Positions 26,398 to 36,521 are shown, counted from the stretch's first letter. The stretch is DNA of 64,000 bases from Streptococcus sp. HPH0090 (GCF_000411475.1 NZ_KE150466.1:68829-132828), one strand, 5' to 3'. A program made the numbers and translations. The notes: generated by a model from the sequence alone, not told the origin.

Positions 26398-27177
26398 TTA
26401 AGCGTTGTCGCCTTCTACAACTTCAACGATTTCTTCGATTGAGTCTGCTTGAGCTTCAGAAGCTGCAAATTCAGCTTCAACTGCCGCTGCGTCTTCACCT
26501 TGACGACCTTCGATGATTGCGTCAGCCAATTTAGCTGTAATCAATTTAACAGCGCGGATAGCGTCATCGTTAGCTGGGATGATTACATCGATATCGTCTG
26601 GGTCAGTGTTTGTGTCAACCATCGCTACAACTGGGATACCCAATTTTTTAGCTTCTTTAACAGCGATTTGCTCTTTATGTGGGTCAACTACGTACATTAC
26701 GTCAGGTATACGAGGCATATCTTCGATACCACCCAAGAATTTTTCAAGACGTGCACGTTGTTTGTTAAGAAGTGCAACTTCTTTCTTAGGAAGAACGTCG
26801 AAGATTCCTTCTTCTTCCATACGTTTGATTTCTTTCAAACGAGCGATACGTTTTTGGATAGTTCCCCAGTTAGTAAGAGTTCCACCCAACCAACGGTGGT
26901 TGATGTAGTATTGACCAGAACGCTCTGCTTCTTCTTTAACAGCGTCAGCAGCTTGTTTCTTAGTACCAACGAACAATACAACTGCATCGTTAGCTGCAGC
27001 ATCACGCATGAAGTCGTATGCTTGGTCAGCGTATTTTACAGTTTGTTGCAAGTCGATAACGTGGATTCCGTTACGTTCAGTGAAGATGTACTTAGCCATC
27101 TTAGGGTTCCAGCGACGAGTTTGGTGACCGAAGTGTACACCAGCCTCAAGAAGTTGTTTCATTGAAATTACTGCCAT
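26398..27177 (-). CDS. rpsB: 30S ribosomal protein S2
   Basis: A 259-residue S2 with the conserved start [23 protein letters not shown] and the [12 protein letters not shown] segment. The ATG at 27177 is chosen over an upstream in-frame codon because AGGAGA stands at normal distance and the family starts here. First gene of rpsB-tsf; the acidic C-terminal tail ([11 protein letters not shown]) is usual in streptococci. Confidence 0.98.
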   Translation of the reverse strand: MAVISMKQLLEAGVHFGHQTRRWNPKMAKYIFTERNGIHVIDLQQTVKYADQAYDFMRDAAANDAVVLFVGTKKQAADAVKEEAERSGQYYINHRWLGGTLTNWGTIQKRIARLKEIKRMEEEGIFDVLPKKEVALLNKQRARLEKFLGGIEDMPRIPDVMYVVDPHKEQIAVKEAKKLGIPVVAMVDTNTDPDDIDVIIPANDDAIRAVKLITAKLADAIIEGRQGEDAAAVEAEFAASEAQADSIEEIVEVVEGDNA

Positions 27178-27216
27178 GAGTATTTCTCCTTTTTGTTTTT
27201 TCCTCTTCTTGATTTC

Positions 27217-27290
27217 AACTTGCAAAACGACCCAAAGGCAACGGCTTCACAATTCATCAAGAATGAGTATTATCGTTCACACGACAAGTT
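27217..27290 (-). promoter_or_regulatory. structured rpsB leader, candidate S2 autoregulatory RNA
   Basis: The 5' untranslated region of about 110 nt contains two nested pairings: AACTTG/CAAGTT (27285-27290 with 27217-27222) and AACGA/TCGTT (27273-27277 with 27226-27230), enclosing a 42-nt apical part. Ribosomal-protein leaders for S2 are known in Firmicutes; whether this folds as one of them is inference. Confidence 0.5.
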
Positions 27291-27292
27291 TC

Positions 27293-27321
27293 ATTTTATC
27301 ACAATTTCTCAATATTTACAA
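27293..27321 (-). promoter_or_regulatory. rpsB promoter
   Basis: Minus strand TTGTAA (27316-27321), 17-bp spacer, TAAAAT (27293-27298). Confidence 0.65.
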
Positions 27322-27363
27322 GCGATTTTGGTAGTTTTTTAGCAGAACTTAACAATTTAAAGA

Positions 27364-27391
27364 TAAGAAAAGAGACTCGAAAAGAGTCTCA
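27364..27391 (-). terminator. terminator of pcsB
   Basis: GAGACTC (27372-27378) and GAGTCTC (27384-27390), five-base loop, tail TTTTCTT on the minus strand, 10 nt past the stop codon. Confidence 0.8.
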
Positions 27392-27400
27392 ATTTTTTCA

Positions 27401-28615
27401 TTAGTTTGGATAGATGTAAGTTACGTAACCTTCAGAAGTTGTAGTTGGGTTGAACCATCCACGTTTGTTACCGATTGTACGATCTCCACCGTAGTTAGAT
27501 TCTGATACTTGGATGCTTGTTGTAGATGAAACAGCTGTAACAACCGCTACGTGTCCATATCCACCATCATTCCAACATGCAATCGCACCAACTTGTGGTT
27601 GAGAACCTGTACGGAAACCTGCTGCAGCTGCACTTGTTGCCCACTGCGCTCCATTACCCCAGTAATCTCCAGCCCAAGGAGCTAATGTCTTAGCTCCCCA
27701 AGTACATTCACCTGTTGGATAACTAGAAGCATTTGTACTGTATGTAGGACGTTGGCTTACTGTAGTTGCTGCAGGTGTGTAGCTTGAATCATCATCTGAT
27801 GATGAAGAAGAGCTTGAGCTTGAAGTTGCTTGCACTTGTGCAGCAAATGTTGTATTTGCTGAAGCTGCAACTGTTTCTTGTTGGCTTGCTTGTTTAGCTT
27901 TGTATGCCGCCTCGGCTTCAGCTGCTGCTTTAGCTTCTGCTTCAGCTGCTGCTTTTTGCTCTAACAAGGTTGCTTTTTCACCTTCTGCAGTTGCCTTTTC
28001 AGCCGCAAGATTCAACTCAGCAACTTTCAACTCAGCTTGTTTTGTTGTCAAAGCTTGAGCGTCGTCAGCAAGTGTTTGTTGGTTAGCAACAACTGTGTTG
28101 ATTGCTTCATTATTTGCAACTTGTTTTTCAGCGATTGCTTTTTTATCTTCTTTTTGTTGTTGCAACATTTTATTGTTTGCTGATACGATTTCACTCATAG
28201 CTGCAACACGAGAAATAGCTTCTGTGATTGAGTCAGAGTTAATAATCGTATTAATGTAGCTTGTAGCAGTTCCGTTAGTTTGTGCGCTACGAGCTTGATT
28301 TTCAAGCGATTCGTTACGAGCTACGATATTTTTTGAAAGCTCTGTGATTTCACCTTCAAGTTTTTTAGATTCTTCTTGAAGTTTTTCATTCTCAGTTTGC
28401 AACTTTTCTTGTTCTGTTTGAATAGCTGTTACTTGAGTTTGAACTTCATCAACTTGTTTTTGAGCTTCCTTCTGTTGTGTTGTTAACTCACTAATTTTGC
28501 TATCTTGAGCAGCAATTTTTTCATCTGTTGTATTGGCTTTAACACTTGAAAGCACAGCTCCATTTGAAAGCAATACTGTACTTAACATAAGTGATGCTAG
28601 AATTTTTTTCTTCAT
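27401..28615 (-). CDS. pcsB: PcsB peptidoglycan hydrolase for cell separation
   Basis: A 404-residue secreted protein: signal peptide (1-28), long coiled coil (about 30-235, rich in heptads, ending in an Ala/Glu/Lys helix), Ser-rich linker, and a C-terminal CHAP domain with Cys304 (GECTWG) and His355 (YGHVAVV). PcsB is activated by the FtsEX complex at the septum and splits daughter cells. In pneumococcus it is essential and controlled by WalRK; a WalR-like box is present upstream. Single gene with its own terminator. Confidence 0.97.
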   Translation of the reverse strand: MKKKILASLMLSTVLLSNGAVLSSVKANTTDEKIAAQDSKISELTTQQKEAQKQVDEVQTQVTAIQTEQEKLQTENEKLQEESKKLEGEITELSKNIVARNESLENQARSAQTNGTATSYINTIINSDSITEAISRVAAMSEIVSANNKMLQQQKEDKKAIAEKQVANNEAINTVVANQQTLADDAQALTTKQAELKVAELNLAAEKATAEGEKATLLEQKAAAEAEAKAAAEAEAAYKAKQASQQETVAASANTTFAAQVQATSSSSSSSSSDDDSSYTPAATTVSQRPTYSTNASSYPTGECTWGAKTLAPWAGDYWGNGAQWATSAAAAGFRTGSQPQVGAIACWNDGGYGHVAVVTAVSSTTSIQVSESNYGGDRTIGNKRGWFNPTTTSEGYVTYIYPN

Positions 28616-28650
28616 AAGTGTAAATACTCCTTCTTTAAAAAGACAATACT

Positions 28651-28694
28651 AGTATATCAAAAAAAGGCCTAATAAATATTACGCCTTTATTACA
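28651..28694 (-). promoter_or_regulatory. walR box: pcsB promoter with WalR-like box
   Basis: Minus strand hexamers TGTAAT (28689-28694) and CGTAAT (28678-28683), five bases apart, close to the WalR pattern TGTNAN-N5-TGTNAN, followed by a -10 TATACT (28651-28656). The box lies inside the hairpin that ends the mre transcript. Confidence 0.65.
28661..28692 (-). terminator. weak terminator of the mreCD operon
   Basis: AAAGGC/GCCTTT arms with a 13-15-nt loop and TTTTTTT on the minus strand. It overlaps the WalR-like box of pcsB. Confidence 0.5.
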
Positions 28695-28708
28695 GTTTTG
28701 TTTCTTTC

Positions 28709-29203
28709 TTATAGATATATTTTTTCAAAAATATATTGGAAAACCAACATCCATAAACAGTTCAATATCATAGTAGGCACAAGACTATAAACCATAAAAA
28801 CGGATAGATTTTCAGCAGTTAGCCCGACCACCTCTGCCAACAGAAAGCTACCAAATTCAAAAATGAAAGTCATCATTAAGATAGCTAGTAATCTGGTCCA
28901 TCTATTTAACAAAATGACAGAGTTACCTTTATAGACAATTGCTCCAATAATCACAAAAAGAAGACTTGCAATTCCAATCAGATGGAAGAAGTAAACATCG
29001 TATAAAAGACCTAGAACCAAACAATAAGCTAAAAATAGATACTCTGATACTTCAATTGTTTCAAATAATAAGAAGATAAAGATAAAGTGGCTAACAATTT
29101 GCAAATGTGGGAAAAAGCTATTTACAAACTGCCCTAAATGGCTATCTATTAAGACAATCAAGGGTAAGAGTAAGAACATTCCTATCTGCTTAACAAGTCT
29201 CAT
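28709..29203 (-). CDS. mreD: rod-shape determining protein MreD
   Basis: A 164-residue membrane protein with five or six hydrophobic helices. MreD joins MreC in the peripheral (sidewall) peptidoglycan machine of ovococci. Little is conserved at residue level in this family; the assignment rests on hydropathy, size and the overlap with mreC (ATGA-type). Last gene of a long minus-strand run. Confidence 0.9.
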   Translation of the reverse strand: MRLVKQIGMFLLLPLIVLIDSHLGQFVNSFFPHLQIVSHFIFIFLLFETIEVSEYLFLAYCLVLGLLYDVYFFHLIGIASLLFVIIGAIVYKGNSVILLNRWTRLLAILMMTFIFEFGSFLLAEVVGLTAENLSVFMVYSLVPTMILNCLWMLVFQYIFEKIYL

Positions 29204-30021
29204 GACGCATTCCCCACTAACTCTACAACCTTAAGATTCATTGAATCAGCGTGTAGCTTAACCATAACTTCTCTTGTTAGATAGTCAGTACTATGTGTCA
29301 CTGATACGACTTCTCCTACAGAAATATCTGTAGCATTAAAGTTTCCCAAACCTCCAGTCACCACTTTGTCGCCTTGGCTAATGTCGCCACTGCTATTGAG
29401 CTGGCTGATTTTCAAAAGTTCTTTTTCCTTATCATAACCGATAATAATACCATAAATGCTACTAGAACCGTGCTGGATTTTAACGGAAATCTTCTCTGTA
29501 TTCTCAGCGTTTGTCAATAAATTGACCACAGTTGAGTTGTCTTCTACCTTTTCAACACTTCCAACTAATCCTCCACCAGCAACAACAAGCATGTTTGTCG
29601 TTGCTCCTTGTTGAGAACCAACATTAACTGTTAATTCTTGTTTCCAGGTTGATGGAGTTCTCATGATGACATCCGCAGCAATTAACTTGGTCGCATTTAA
29701 TTTGGACTTCATATCTAATAACTGACGTAATTGCTCATTTTCTTCCTTCAGACTGTCTGCTTCATTCGTTTCTTTTTCCATTTGATAGAGTTCTTTTTTA
29801 AGAGTTTCATTCTCATTATAAGCTCTCGTCAAATTTCCTAAATCAGACTTTGTAGATTCTAACCATTGGAATGGTTTTTGAACAATTCTATCTATCAGAG
29901 AAATGCCATCTCCAACTTTTGTCACAACCGCACTTGATTTCGTCGTCACTAAAAAAACTGAAACCACTAATACAACGACAAATAGAACAATGATATATTT
30001 TGATTTTTTAAAACGGTTCAT
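29200..30021 (-). CDS. mreC: cell shape protein MreC
   Basis: A 273-residue single-pass membrane protein: short basic N-terminus, one helix (about 10-28), coiled coil (about 65-105), and an external beta-rich part with VGSQQGATTNMLVVAGGGLVG and GDKVVTGGLGN typical of MreC. It organises peripheral wall synthesis with MreD, RodZ and PBP2b. 31 nt after ecfT. Confidence 0.96.
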   Translation of the reverse strand: MNRFKKSKYIIVLFVVVLVVSVFLVTTKSSAVVTKVGDGISLIDRIVQKPFQWLESTKSDLGNLTRAYNENETLKKELYQMEKETNEADSLKEENEQLRQLLDMKSKLNATKLIAADVIMRTPSTWKQELTVNVGSQQGATTNMLVVAGGGLVGSVEKVEDNSTVVNLLTNAENTEKISVKIQHGSSSIYGIIIGYDKEKELLKISQLNSSGDISQGDKVVTGGLGNFNATDISVGEVVSVTHSTDYLTREVMVKLHADSMNLKVVELVGNAS

Positions 30022-30052
30022 ACCTCTACCCTATCTCATTCTATACTTCACT

Positions 30053-30847
30053 CTAGGATTTTAACAAAAATAGAATACCACCCAAGACACAAATAAGTAA
30101 TAGAGCTACACTATCTTTATTCATCCATTTCAACTGTCGATACTGACTACGTCCATTCCCGCCTTGATACCCTCTAGCTTCCATAGCTGTAGCAAGAGAA
30201 TCCGCTCGTTTCAAACTGGTAGCGAACAAAGGTATCAAAATAGGGATCATAGCCTTAACCTTTTGAATTACATTCCCTTCTCCAAAATCAACACCACGCG
30301 CCTTTTGAGCATTCATAATGCGAATCGTATCATCCATCAAGGTTGGTACAAATCGCAAACTCATAGACAACATAAGCCCAATTTCATGAACAGGAACCTT
30401 GAGTCTTTTTAAAGGTCCAAGCAAGGATTCAACTGCTGTTGCCAAACTTAGTGGCATGGTCGTCAAAGTAAGCAAGGTTGAGAAAAAGATAATCAACACA
30501 AAGCGACAAAAAATAATCCCAGCCTGTTCAATTCCATGACTTGTAATTTTTATAAACCCCATCTCGAACAAGACATCTCCACCTGAGATAAAGAAAAGTT
30601 GAAAAAGGGTTGTAAAAGCAATCAGAAAAAACATAGACCGCAAACCTTTTATGAAAAAGGATAAGGGAACTTCTGATAAAGCTACAAATATACCTGTTGC
30701 AACGAAAAGGATCAAATTTGTTATTGGATTATTGGCCCAAAAAACAATCAGAATTAATAAAATCATTGCCACTAACTTACTACGAGGATCCAGACGATGA
30801 ACAATCGAATTTCCTGGTATGTAACGACCTAAAATCATATTATCCAT
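30053..30847 (-). CDS. ecfT: ECF transporter T component
   Basis: A 264-residue integral membrane protein, the shared scaffold that couples substrate-binding S proteins to the EcfA ATPases for vitamin and micronutrient import. The family's two Ala-Arg-Gly coupling motifs are visible (KARGVD and EARGYQ, about residues 180-215). The first ATG (30847) has AAGGAG at good distance and overlaps the ecfA2 stop. No S component is encoded in this window. Confidence 0.95.
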   Translation of the reverse strand: MDNMILGRYIPGNSIVHRLDPRSKLVAMILLILIVFWANNPITNLILFVATGIFVALSEVPLSFFIKGLRSMFFLIAFTTLFQLFFISGGDVLFEMGFIKITSHGIEQAGIIFCRFVLIIFFSTLLTLTTMPLSLATAVESLLGPLKRLKVPVHEIGLMLSMSLRFVPTLMDDTIRIMNAQKARGVDFGEGNVIQKVKAMIPILIPLFATSLKRADSLATAMEARGYQGGNGRSQYRQLKWMNKDSVALLLICVLGGILFLLKS

Positions 30848-31679
30848 TGATGAACTCCTTAAACTCCTCTATCGTTATCGGCAATTGTTTAAAAGAAACT
30901 CCTCGTTCAGCTAGCCTTTGAGCAAATCTTGTGATTTTTGGAACACCTAATTGGATTTTTTCCATGAATTCGACATTTTGAAAAACAAGACTTGGCTTCC
31001 CATTCTTGACCAATTTTCCTTTTTCCATCACATAAACTTGGTCAGCAAATTCGGCCACGTCATCCATAAGGTGAGTCACCAAAACAATCGTGATGCCATC
31101 TTGATGAAGCTTTTTAAACAAAGTCATCAACTCTTTCCGACCAATTGGATCCAAGCCCGCGGTTGGCTCATCTAACACCAAAATCTTAGGTTCCATTGCC
31201 AAAATCCCAGCAATAGCAACCCTTCTCATTTGTCCTCCTGAGAGTTCAAAAGGACTACGTTCAAAAAGTGACTCGTCAATTCCCACTAAAGCTAATTTCT
31301 CACGCGCGATAGCTTCTGCCTCTTCTACAGAAACTCCAAAATTTTGAGGTCCAAATGCCACATCTTTTAAGACTGTTTCCTCAAAAATTTGATTTTCAGC
31401 AAACTGAAAAACCAAACCTACTTGTTTGCGGATTTGACGAATTTGCTTATTGACTGATGTTGATGTAATCAATGTATCAAAGACACGAACACTTCCCTCT
31501 GTAGGAACTAGCAAACCATTCAAAAGTTGAAGGATTGTAGACTTTCCGCTTCCTGTATGCCCAATAATCGCAGTATAAGTGCCATCCTCTATTGTCAAAC
31601 TGATATCAGACAAGGCAGCTGAGGCAAAGGGTGTTCCTTCCTGATACGTATAACTCACATTGTCTAGAATAATTCCCAT
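30840..31679 (-). CDS. ecfA2: ECF transporter ATPase EcfA2
   Basis: A 279-residue ABC ATPase: Walker [14 protein letters not shown]-loop VFQFAENQ, signature [13 protein letters not shown], Walker [13 protein letters not shown] and switch His. The FAENQ Q-loop region and longer C-terminal helix are typical of EcfA2 as opposed to EcfA1. Overlaps ecfA1 by 16 nt and ecfT by 8 nt, so the three components are made together. Confidence 0.96.
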   Translation of the reverse strand: MGIILDNVSYTYQEGTPFASAALSDISLTIEDGTYTAIIGHTGSGKSTILQLLNGLLVPTEGSVRVFDTLITSTSVNKQIRQIRKQVGLVFQFAENQIFEETVLKDVAFGPQNFGVSVEEAEAIAREKLALVGIDESLFERSPFELSGGQMRRVAIAGILAMEPKILVLDEPTAGLDPIGRKELMTLFKKLHQDGITIVLVTHLMDDVAEFADQVYVMEKGKLVKNGKPSLVFQNVEFMEKIQLGVPKITRFAQRLAERGVSFKQLPITIEEFKEFING

Positions 31680-32491
31680 AAAGCCTCCTCGAGCTCCTCT
31701 TCGGTCAGGTAGTGCTCTGGTAATTTCAAGCCACTAGTACGTAGAGATTCTTTTAATTGGTTGACAAAGGGTTGATCTAAACCAATTTGATCTAAATCTG
31801 ACCTAGAGAATAATTCTCTAGGAGTGCTTGTTGACTCGATTTCTCCTTTTTTCATTACCAAAATACGGTCACTCATGGCCACCTCATCTAAGTCATGCGT
31901 AATGGAAATCACTGTCATTTGGTGATCTTGACGAATCTTTTGGACGATCTTAATCAACTCTAGTCGTCCCTCTGGATCCAACATGCTTGTAGCCTCATCC
32001 AAGATTAAAATATCTGGTCGCAAGGCAACAACTCCTGCAATAGCCACTCTCTGTTTTTGGCCACCTGACAAACGAGCAGGTTCTTTTTTAGAAAATCCAG
32101 CCATCCCAACTAAGGATAGGGCTTCTGTAACTCTACGCTTCATCTCTTCAAGTGGAATCCCTTGATTTTCTAGTCCAAAAGCAACGTCATCTTCTACGGT
32201 TGCCCCCACGAATTGGTTATCAGGATTTTGAAATACCATACCAATCTTACGTCTTTTTTCCCAGACGTTTTCCGGAGTTAGGCAATCACCGTCTATCCAA
32301 ATTTCTCCAGATTCCGCTTCTAGCAAACCGTCAATCAAGCGAACAGTTGTTGATTTTCCACTACCATTATGACCAACGATAGACAACCATTCTCCACGTT
32401 TCACGTGAAACGAAATTTTATGAACATCATAGTGTTCTTGATCTGTCTGATATTGAAATGACAGATTCTTAATTCCAATAATCGATTCCAT
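31664..32491 (-). CDS. ecfA1: ECF transporter ATPase EcfA1
   Basis: A 275-residue ABC ATPase with Walker [14 protein letters not shown]-loop VFQNPDNQF, signature [13 protein letters not shown] and Walker [14 protein letters not shown]. Pairs with EcfA2 to energise vitamin uptake through EcfT. A perfect parS core palindrome is embedded in its coding sequence near the N-terminus. Confidence 0.96.
   Translation of the reverse strand: MESIIGIKNLSFQYQTDQEHYDVHKISFHVKRGEWLSIVGHNGSGKSTTVRLIDGLLEAESGEIWIDGDCLTPENVWEKRRKIGMVFQNPDNQFVGATVEDDVAFGLENQGIPLEEMKRRVTEALSLVGMAGFSKKEPARLSGGQKQRVAIAGVVALRPDILILDEATSMLDPEGRLELIKIVQKIRQDHQMTVISITHDLDEVAMSDRILVMKKGEIESTSTPRELFSRSDLDQIGLDQPFVNQLKESLRTSGLKLPEHYLTEEELEEALWELF
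32397..32412. promoter_or_regulatory. parS: parS site inside ecfA1
   Basis: GTTTCACGTGAAAC core (32398-32411), a perfect 14-bp palindrome; the full 16-mer differs from TGTTTCACGTGAAACA only at the two outer bases. About 19 kb left of oriC. Confidence 0.88.
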
Positions 32492-32493
32492 AT

Positions 32494-33033
32494 TTAGCGA
32501 AAGGTTCCTTTAAACAAATACGCGCTTCCCTTGAAGTAATCATAACCAGAATAAACTGTAAAGAACAAAGCGATATAAAGAGTTATCTGACCGATTAAAT
32601 TCCAATGAAATAACAAGAAGATAATCGCAAACATCTGGCTAAATGTTTTGATTTTTCCTGGCATTGCTGCAGCTAAAACAGTTCCACCAGTTTCAACTAA
32701 GAGTAGGCGCAACCCAGTAACTGCAAGTTCTCGGCAAATGATTACAGCTACTACCCAAGCAGGAGCCATATTTAGACCTACTAGCATGATAAAGGCCGAC
32801 ATAACTAACAACTTATCTGCCATTGGATCTGCGAATTTCCCAAAATTGCTAACTACTTGCCATTTTCTAGCTAAATAGCCATCTAGATAGTCAGTGATAC
32901 TGGCAATGGCAAAAATAATTGCTGCTATTTTATGTAACACAGGAGACTGTCCAAATGATAGAAGGAGAACAAAAATCGGAATAAATAAAATTCTACCAAG
33001 CGTAAGTATGTTAGGAATATTCTCTTTTTTCAT
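32494..33033 (-). CDS. pgsA: CDP-diacylglycerol-glycerol-3-phosphate 3-phosphatidyltransferase
   Basis: A 179-residue membrane enzyme that makes phosphatidylglycerol phosphate, the first step to anionic lipids. The CDP-alcohol phosphotransferase motif D(x)2DG(x)2AR(x)8G(x)3D(x)3D is complete (DYLDGYLARKW...GKFADPMADK, about residues 42-73). Two nucleotides upstream of ecfA1 and 11 after rodZ. Confidence 0.97.
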   Translation of the reverse strand: MKKENIPNILTLGRILFIPIFVLLLSFGQSPVLHKIAAIIFAIASITDYLDGYLARKWQVVSNFGKFADPMADKLLVMSAFIMLVGLNMAPAWVVAVIICRELAVTGLRLLLVETGGTVLAAAMPGKIKTFSQMFAIIFLLFHWNLIGQITLYIALFFTVYSGYDYFKGSAYLFKGTFR

Positions 33034-33044
33034 GTTATCCTTCC

Positions 33045-33872
33045 TTAATTTGAACTTAATTTCAATGTAATCCAGCCAGTTTGACCAGTTAATTTCGAAG
33101 TATCAATTTCATGATTATCGATTTTGATTTTCACGCCTTTGACAACGCCTAATGTGATAGTTACTGGAGAGCCTTTAGAAACTGTTGTTTTGGCCATCTT
33201 ATTATTAGGCTCAAGAGTAGTTCCTCCAGCCAATTCAGTATCTGAAACACTAATCCAGCTTGTTGCATCCGTCACAGACAGTTGAAGTTCGGCAGTATCT
33301 TTATCAGTTTTATATTCTACCGATATAACATCTCCCTGGCCAGAAACCGTCACAGTTGATGTGTCGCTCGAACTTGATGGGCTAGTGGTTTGATTGCTAG
33401 TTGTTGTTTCACTACTTGTTGCACTTGTTGTCGTAGTCACAACATTATAGTTGGCTGAAGTTGTTGCTGTCGGTTGTGTTTGAATGTAATTCCAAACATA
33501 ATAAGAAACAAAAATTATAATTGATAAGGAGAAGAGAATAAAGTAAAACAGAGGGAGCAAGGAACGTTTCTTACGATTAGAACGTCTACGACCTGATAGT
33601 TCTATCTCATCAACATCAACTTCCTCATAGGTAATCATACTCCCTGAATCATATGCGTCTAAAACAAGGTTTTCATCCAACTCAACTGCCCAAGCATACT
33701 TCCTCAAAAAAGAACGTGTATAAAAAGGGCTTGGTAATTGGTCGAAATCATCTGATTCTAAAGCCTCAAGCAGATTCAGTTGAATGTCTGTCTTGCGCTG
33801 CAATTCCTCTAAACTCAAACCTTGATTGATTCTTGCTAAACGTAACACTTCACCAATTGTTTTTTTTCTCAT
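33045..33872 (-). CDS. rodZ: RodZ-like cell shape protein
   Basis: A 275-residue protein: cytoplasmic HTH_25 domain (about 1-85, TIGEVLRLARINQGLSLEELQ), basic stretch RRRSNRKKR, one membrane helix (about 105-128), Ser/Thr-rich linker (about 135-175) and a C-terminal beta domain. RodZ helps organise peripheral wall synthesis. The ATG at 33872 is chosen: the ATG three codons upstream is only one base from the AAGG site. Confidence 0.92.
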   Translation of the reverse strand: MRKKTIGEVLRLARINQGLSLEELQRKTDIQLNLLEALESDDFDQLPSPFYTRSFLRKYAWAVELDENLVLDAYDSGSMITYEEVDVDEIELSGRRRSNRKKRSLLPLFYFILFSLSIIIFVSYYVWNYIQTQPTATTSANYNVVTTTTSATSSETTTSNQTTSPSSSSDTSTVTVSGQGDVISVEYKTDKDTAELQLSVTDATSWISVSDTELAGGTTLEPNNKMAKTTVSKGSPVTITLGVVKGVKIKIDNHEIDTSKLTGQTGWITLKLSSN

Positions 33873-33914
33873 ACTTACCATGCCTTCTTTCTAGTTTATT
33901 TTATATTTCGATGG

Positions 33915-35195
33915 CTATAGTGGAAAAATTGTAAATTCAACTATTTCACTATTATCGATAAAATGATGTCCTACCTCAAGAACATCATCCAAGGTCATTT
34001 CCTGTATAATCTTTGGTAAATCAAACAGGGTTGTTTCGTCAGAATGTGACTGATATTGGGTCGCAATAAATTCTAAAGAGTTCATACTATGGATAAATTC
34101 TCCATAAATTTCACTTTTTATTAAATCAAGATGTTCTTCCGAAATATCTGCATCAGTAACAAAGCTCTGAATCGCCTTTCGGAATTGATGCGAAATTGAC
34201 ACAGGCTCCTTCGTGTCCATTGTCAGCATCAAAAAGTTAAAACGTCGATTGATTTCAACTTCTAAAGATAATGAAGAATCTAATTTCCCAGTTTCATACA
34301 AACTCTGAAATCTTTTAGAGGTCCAACCAAACATCATCGTAAATAACGCTCTTAATAGAACGCTATATCGATAGCAGTCCTGATGGCCCATATCAGAATT
34401 CGTTCGAACTCCTATTGCTAATTTAGGTGATGCAACATCCATACGAATGCTCTCAACCTTCTTTACAGGGTGTAAAGCGATTGGTTCTTTTGGATTTTGA
34501 ACTATACAACCTCCAACATCCTTTTGCAAGAAATAATTCTGTATCAACTCTAAGTCAAAATTTCCAACGAGGAAAATTTGGCTATTGACAGGAGTGTAAA
34601 ATTCATCAAAATTGTCCCGTAGATCCTCTAAACTAATATCTTCTATCGAATCTTCAGTCCCAACAATATCTGAAGCTAGTGGAGTTGCCGGATATAGATT
34701 TGCAAGTGTTTTAAAGAACAAGCAAGAATCAGGATCATCCTGATACATTTCGCGTTCTTGTTGAATAATATCCTTTTCTCGTTCAACAGATTCTTCAGTA
34801 ATGTTAAAGCTAGTAACAAGCTCGTCAAGCAAGTCCAAACACTCAGCCACATTGTCAGAGGTTGAAAAAAGATAACTTGTATTTGTAAAGCTTGTAAAGG
34901 CGTTACTATCTGCACCTAATTTGGTAAATGCAGCCATGATATCTTCAGAATTTTCTCTTTCAAAAAGTTTATGTTCTAAAAAATGAGCAATCCCCTTAGG
35001 ATATGTTTTCTTTTTACTATCTCTAGCTGTAAACTCAGTGTCAACTGAACCAACATAGACAGTTACTACACCATAAACTTCGTTAAAATCATTTTTAGGA
35101 AGTAAAGAAACTGTCAATCCATTTTCTAATTTTGCTTGATAAAGAGTTTCCTTTACAGCAGGATAATATTTCTCTTGAAAAGTAACTCTAGTCAT
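33915..35195 (-). CDS. ymfH: M16 family zinc peptidase (YmfH-like)
   Basis: A 426-residue M16B peptidase subunit with the inverted zinc motif HFLEH (about residues 71-75, in GIAHFLEHKLFE) and a distal Glu, so it should be the catalytic half of a heterodimer with the adjacent ymfF product. Cytoplasmic, no signal peptide. Substrate unknown from sequence; paired M16 proteins of this type process peptides in other Gram-positive bacteria. Its start overlaps the ymfF stop codon by 4 nt. Confidence 0.92.
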   Translation of the reverse strand: MTRVTFQEKYYPAVKETLYQAKLENGLTVSLLPKNDFNEVYGVVTVYVGSVDTEFTARDSKKKTYPKGIAHFLEHKLFERENSEDIMAAFTKLGADSNAFTSFTNTSYLFSTSDNVAECLDLLDELVTSFNITEESVEREKDIIQQEREMYQDDPDSCLFFKTLANLYPATPLASDIVGTEDSIEDISLEDLRDNFDEFYTPVNSQIFLVGNFDLELIQNYFLQKDVGGCIVQNPKEPIALHPVKKVESIRMDVASPKLAIGVRTNSDMGHQDCYRYSVLLRALFTMMFGWTSKRFQSLYETGKLDSSLSLEVEINRRFNFLMLTMDTKEPVSISHQFRKAIQSFVTDADISEEHLDLIKSEIYGEFIHSMNSLEFIATQYQSHSDETTLFDLPKIIQEMTLDDVLEVGHHFIDNSEIVEFTIFPL

Positions 35196-36442
35196 TCTGC
35201 TCCTTCCATAAAATAGATAGCCTGCAATTTCAAACTAGATGCCACCCTACAGATTTCATCCTTGTCAACTTGCTCTAGTCTCTCTATCAAAATATCCAGG
35301 TCTAAAACCGATTTACCAAAAAAGAGGCTTAAGTATTCTCTATCTATAATCGAATCTTGATTATCCTGACTCAACAACATCGTCCTACGAATCATTTCCT
35401 TAGTTTGATTAACTTCAGAATCCGTAAATCTACCATTTTTGATAGCTAACAATTGATCATTCATCAATTTCCTTACCTTGTTTCGGTTTTGACGATTTAT
35501 CCCAGCAAACAATCTTAAAAATCCACTAAAGAGATCTAAATGACTAGAAACAGTGTAGGCCAACCCTTCCTTTTCCCTAACTTGGGTAAATAATTTAGAG
35601 TGCGGGAAAGCTCCAAGCAAACCATTCACGAGAAGCAAGCCCATCTTTTGATCATCGCCATAACCAATTGTACTATGATAACCCATTTCTAGGATAGACT
35701 GACCTAGGTTTTTCCTAACAATTCCTTCTCTAAGAACATTTGAATAACCTTGCTGATATTGAATGTTTACAGTTTCTTTACGACCTGTCAAGTTAAATTT
35801 CTTCAAGTTTTCTAAGACTTCAATTTCATTAAAATCACCTAAAAAGAATAAATCAATTCTATCTTCCTTCAGCATTTTTTGAAAACTTGAATAGCAAGAT
35901 TTAGATGTCTCTTCGGAAATTCTGGCAATTAAATCTCTAGGAACTAACTGCATTGATTCTTCTTGGAAAAACAACTGATCCAATTCTTTATGGGCAAAGA
36001 AGAAAGGATCCTCTAATTCTGATTCTAGTCTCGCCAACAATTGTTTTTTTTCAATTTCAAAGGCATTGTTCTCAAATTCATCTTCATTTGACAATGGATT
36101 AAATATGACTTGATACAATAATTCTAAAATCTGAGCAGTTAATACATTTTTCTTACTTAAAAATTCGTCTCGAACAAAAGTCAAACTCACGTCTACTAAG
36201 TGACTTTGCCCCCTTCTATAAGCATGAGTTGACAAATCTGCTCCATACAATGCTGCCAGATATTTTCTAAGAACCTGAGCAGTTGGATAGCCTTTATTAG
36301 CAGTTTCAAGCATACTGGCACTTAGCATGCGACCAGAAATTAAATCCAGAGATAATGGAGCTGTGAAACGCATGGTTATTTTATTTGTCTTAAACTTTTT
36401 AGATTGGATAAAATGCACTGCAATTCCAGGGAATAACTCCAT
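35192..36442 (-). CDS. ymfF: M16 family peptidase-like protein, non-catalytic (YmfF-like)
   Basis: A 416-residue M16 protein in which the HxxEH motif is missing: the matching stretch reads LSASMLETANKGYPTAQ. It keeps the C-terminal arginine-tyrosine-type pattern seen in inactive M16 partners. Probably supplies substrate-binding surface to YmfH. First gene of the minus-strand run to mreD; RBS AAAGGAGG is strong. Confidence 0.9.
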   Translation of the reverse strand: MELFPGIAVHFIQSKKFKTNKITMRFTAPLSLDLISGRMLSASMLETANKGYPTAQVLRKYLAALYGADLSTHAYRRGQSHLVDVSLTFVRDEFLSKKNVLTAQILELLYQVIFNPLSNEDEFENNAFEIEKKQLLARLESELEDPFFFAHKELDQLFFQEESMQLVPRDLIARISEETSKSCYSSFQKMLKEDRIDLFFLGDFNEIEVLENLKKFNLTGRKETVNIQYQQGYSNVLREGIVRKNLGQSILEMGYHSTIGYGDDQKMGLLLVNGLLGAFPHSKLFTQVREKEGLAYTVSSHLDLFSGFLRLFAGINRQNRNKVRKLMNDQLLAIKNGRFTDSEVNQTKEMIRRTMLLSQDNQDSIIDREYLSLFFGKSVLDLDILIERLEQVDKDEICRVASSLKLQAIYFMEGAE

Positions 36443-36469
36443 CTCTTACCTCCTTTTACATAGAGTTCT

Positions 36470-36478
36470 ATTATACCA
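36470..36478 (-). promoter_or_regulatory. extended -10 promoter of ymfF operon
   Basis: Minus strand TGGTATAAT (TATAAT 36470-36475) 28 nt from the ATG; no clear -35. The same TGGTATAAT serves the divergent yaaA at 36573-36581. Confidence 0.55.
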
Positions 36479-36521
36479 TGAAAATGAAAAATTTTCTTGT
36501 TCTCTTTGACTCTTTTGAAAT

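Noticed and set aside
26449..27165. 238-codon open frame antisense to rpsB
   Set aside because: It is the mirror of a conserved ribosomal protein gene with strong codon bias, rich in Cys/Phe/Ser, with no ribosome site.
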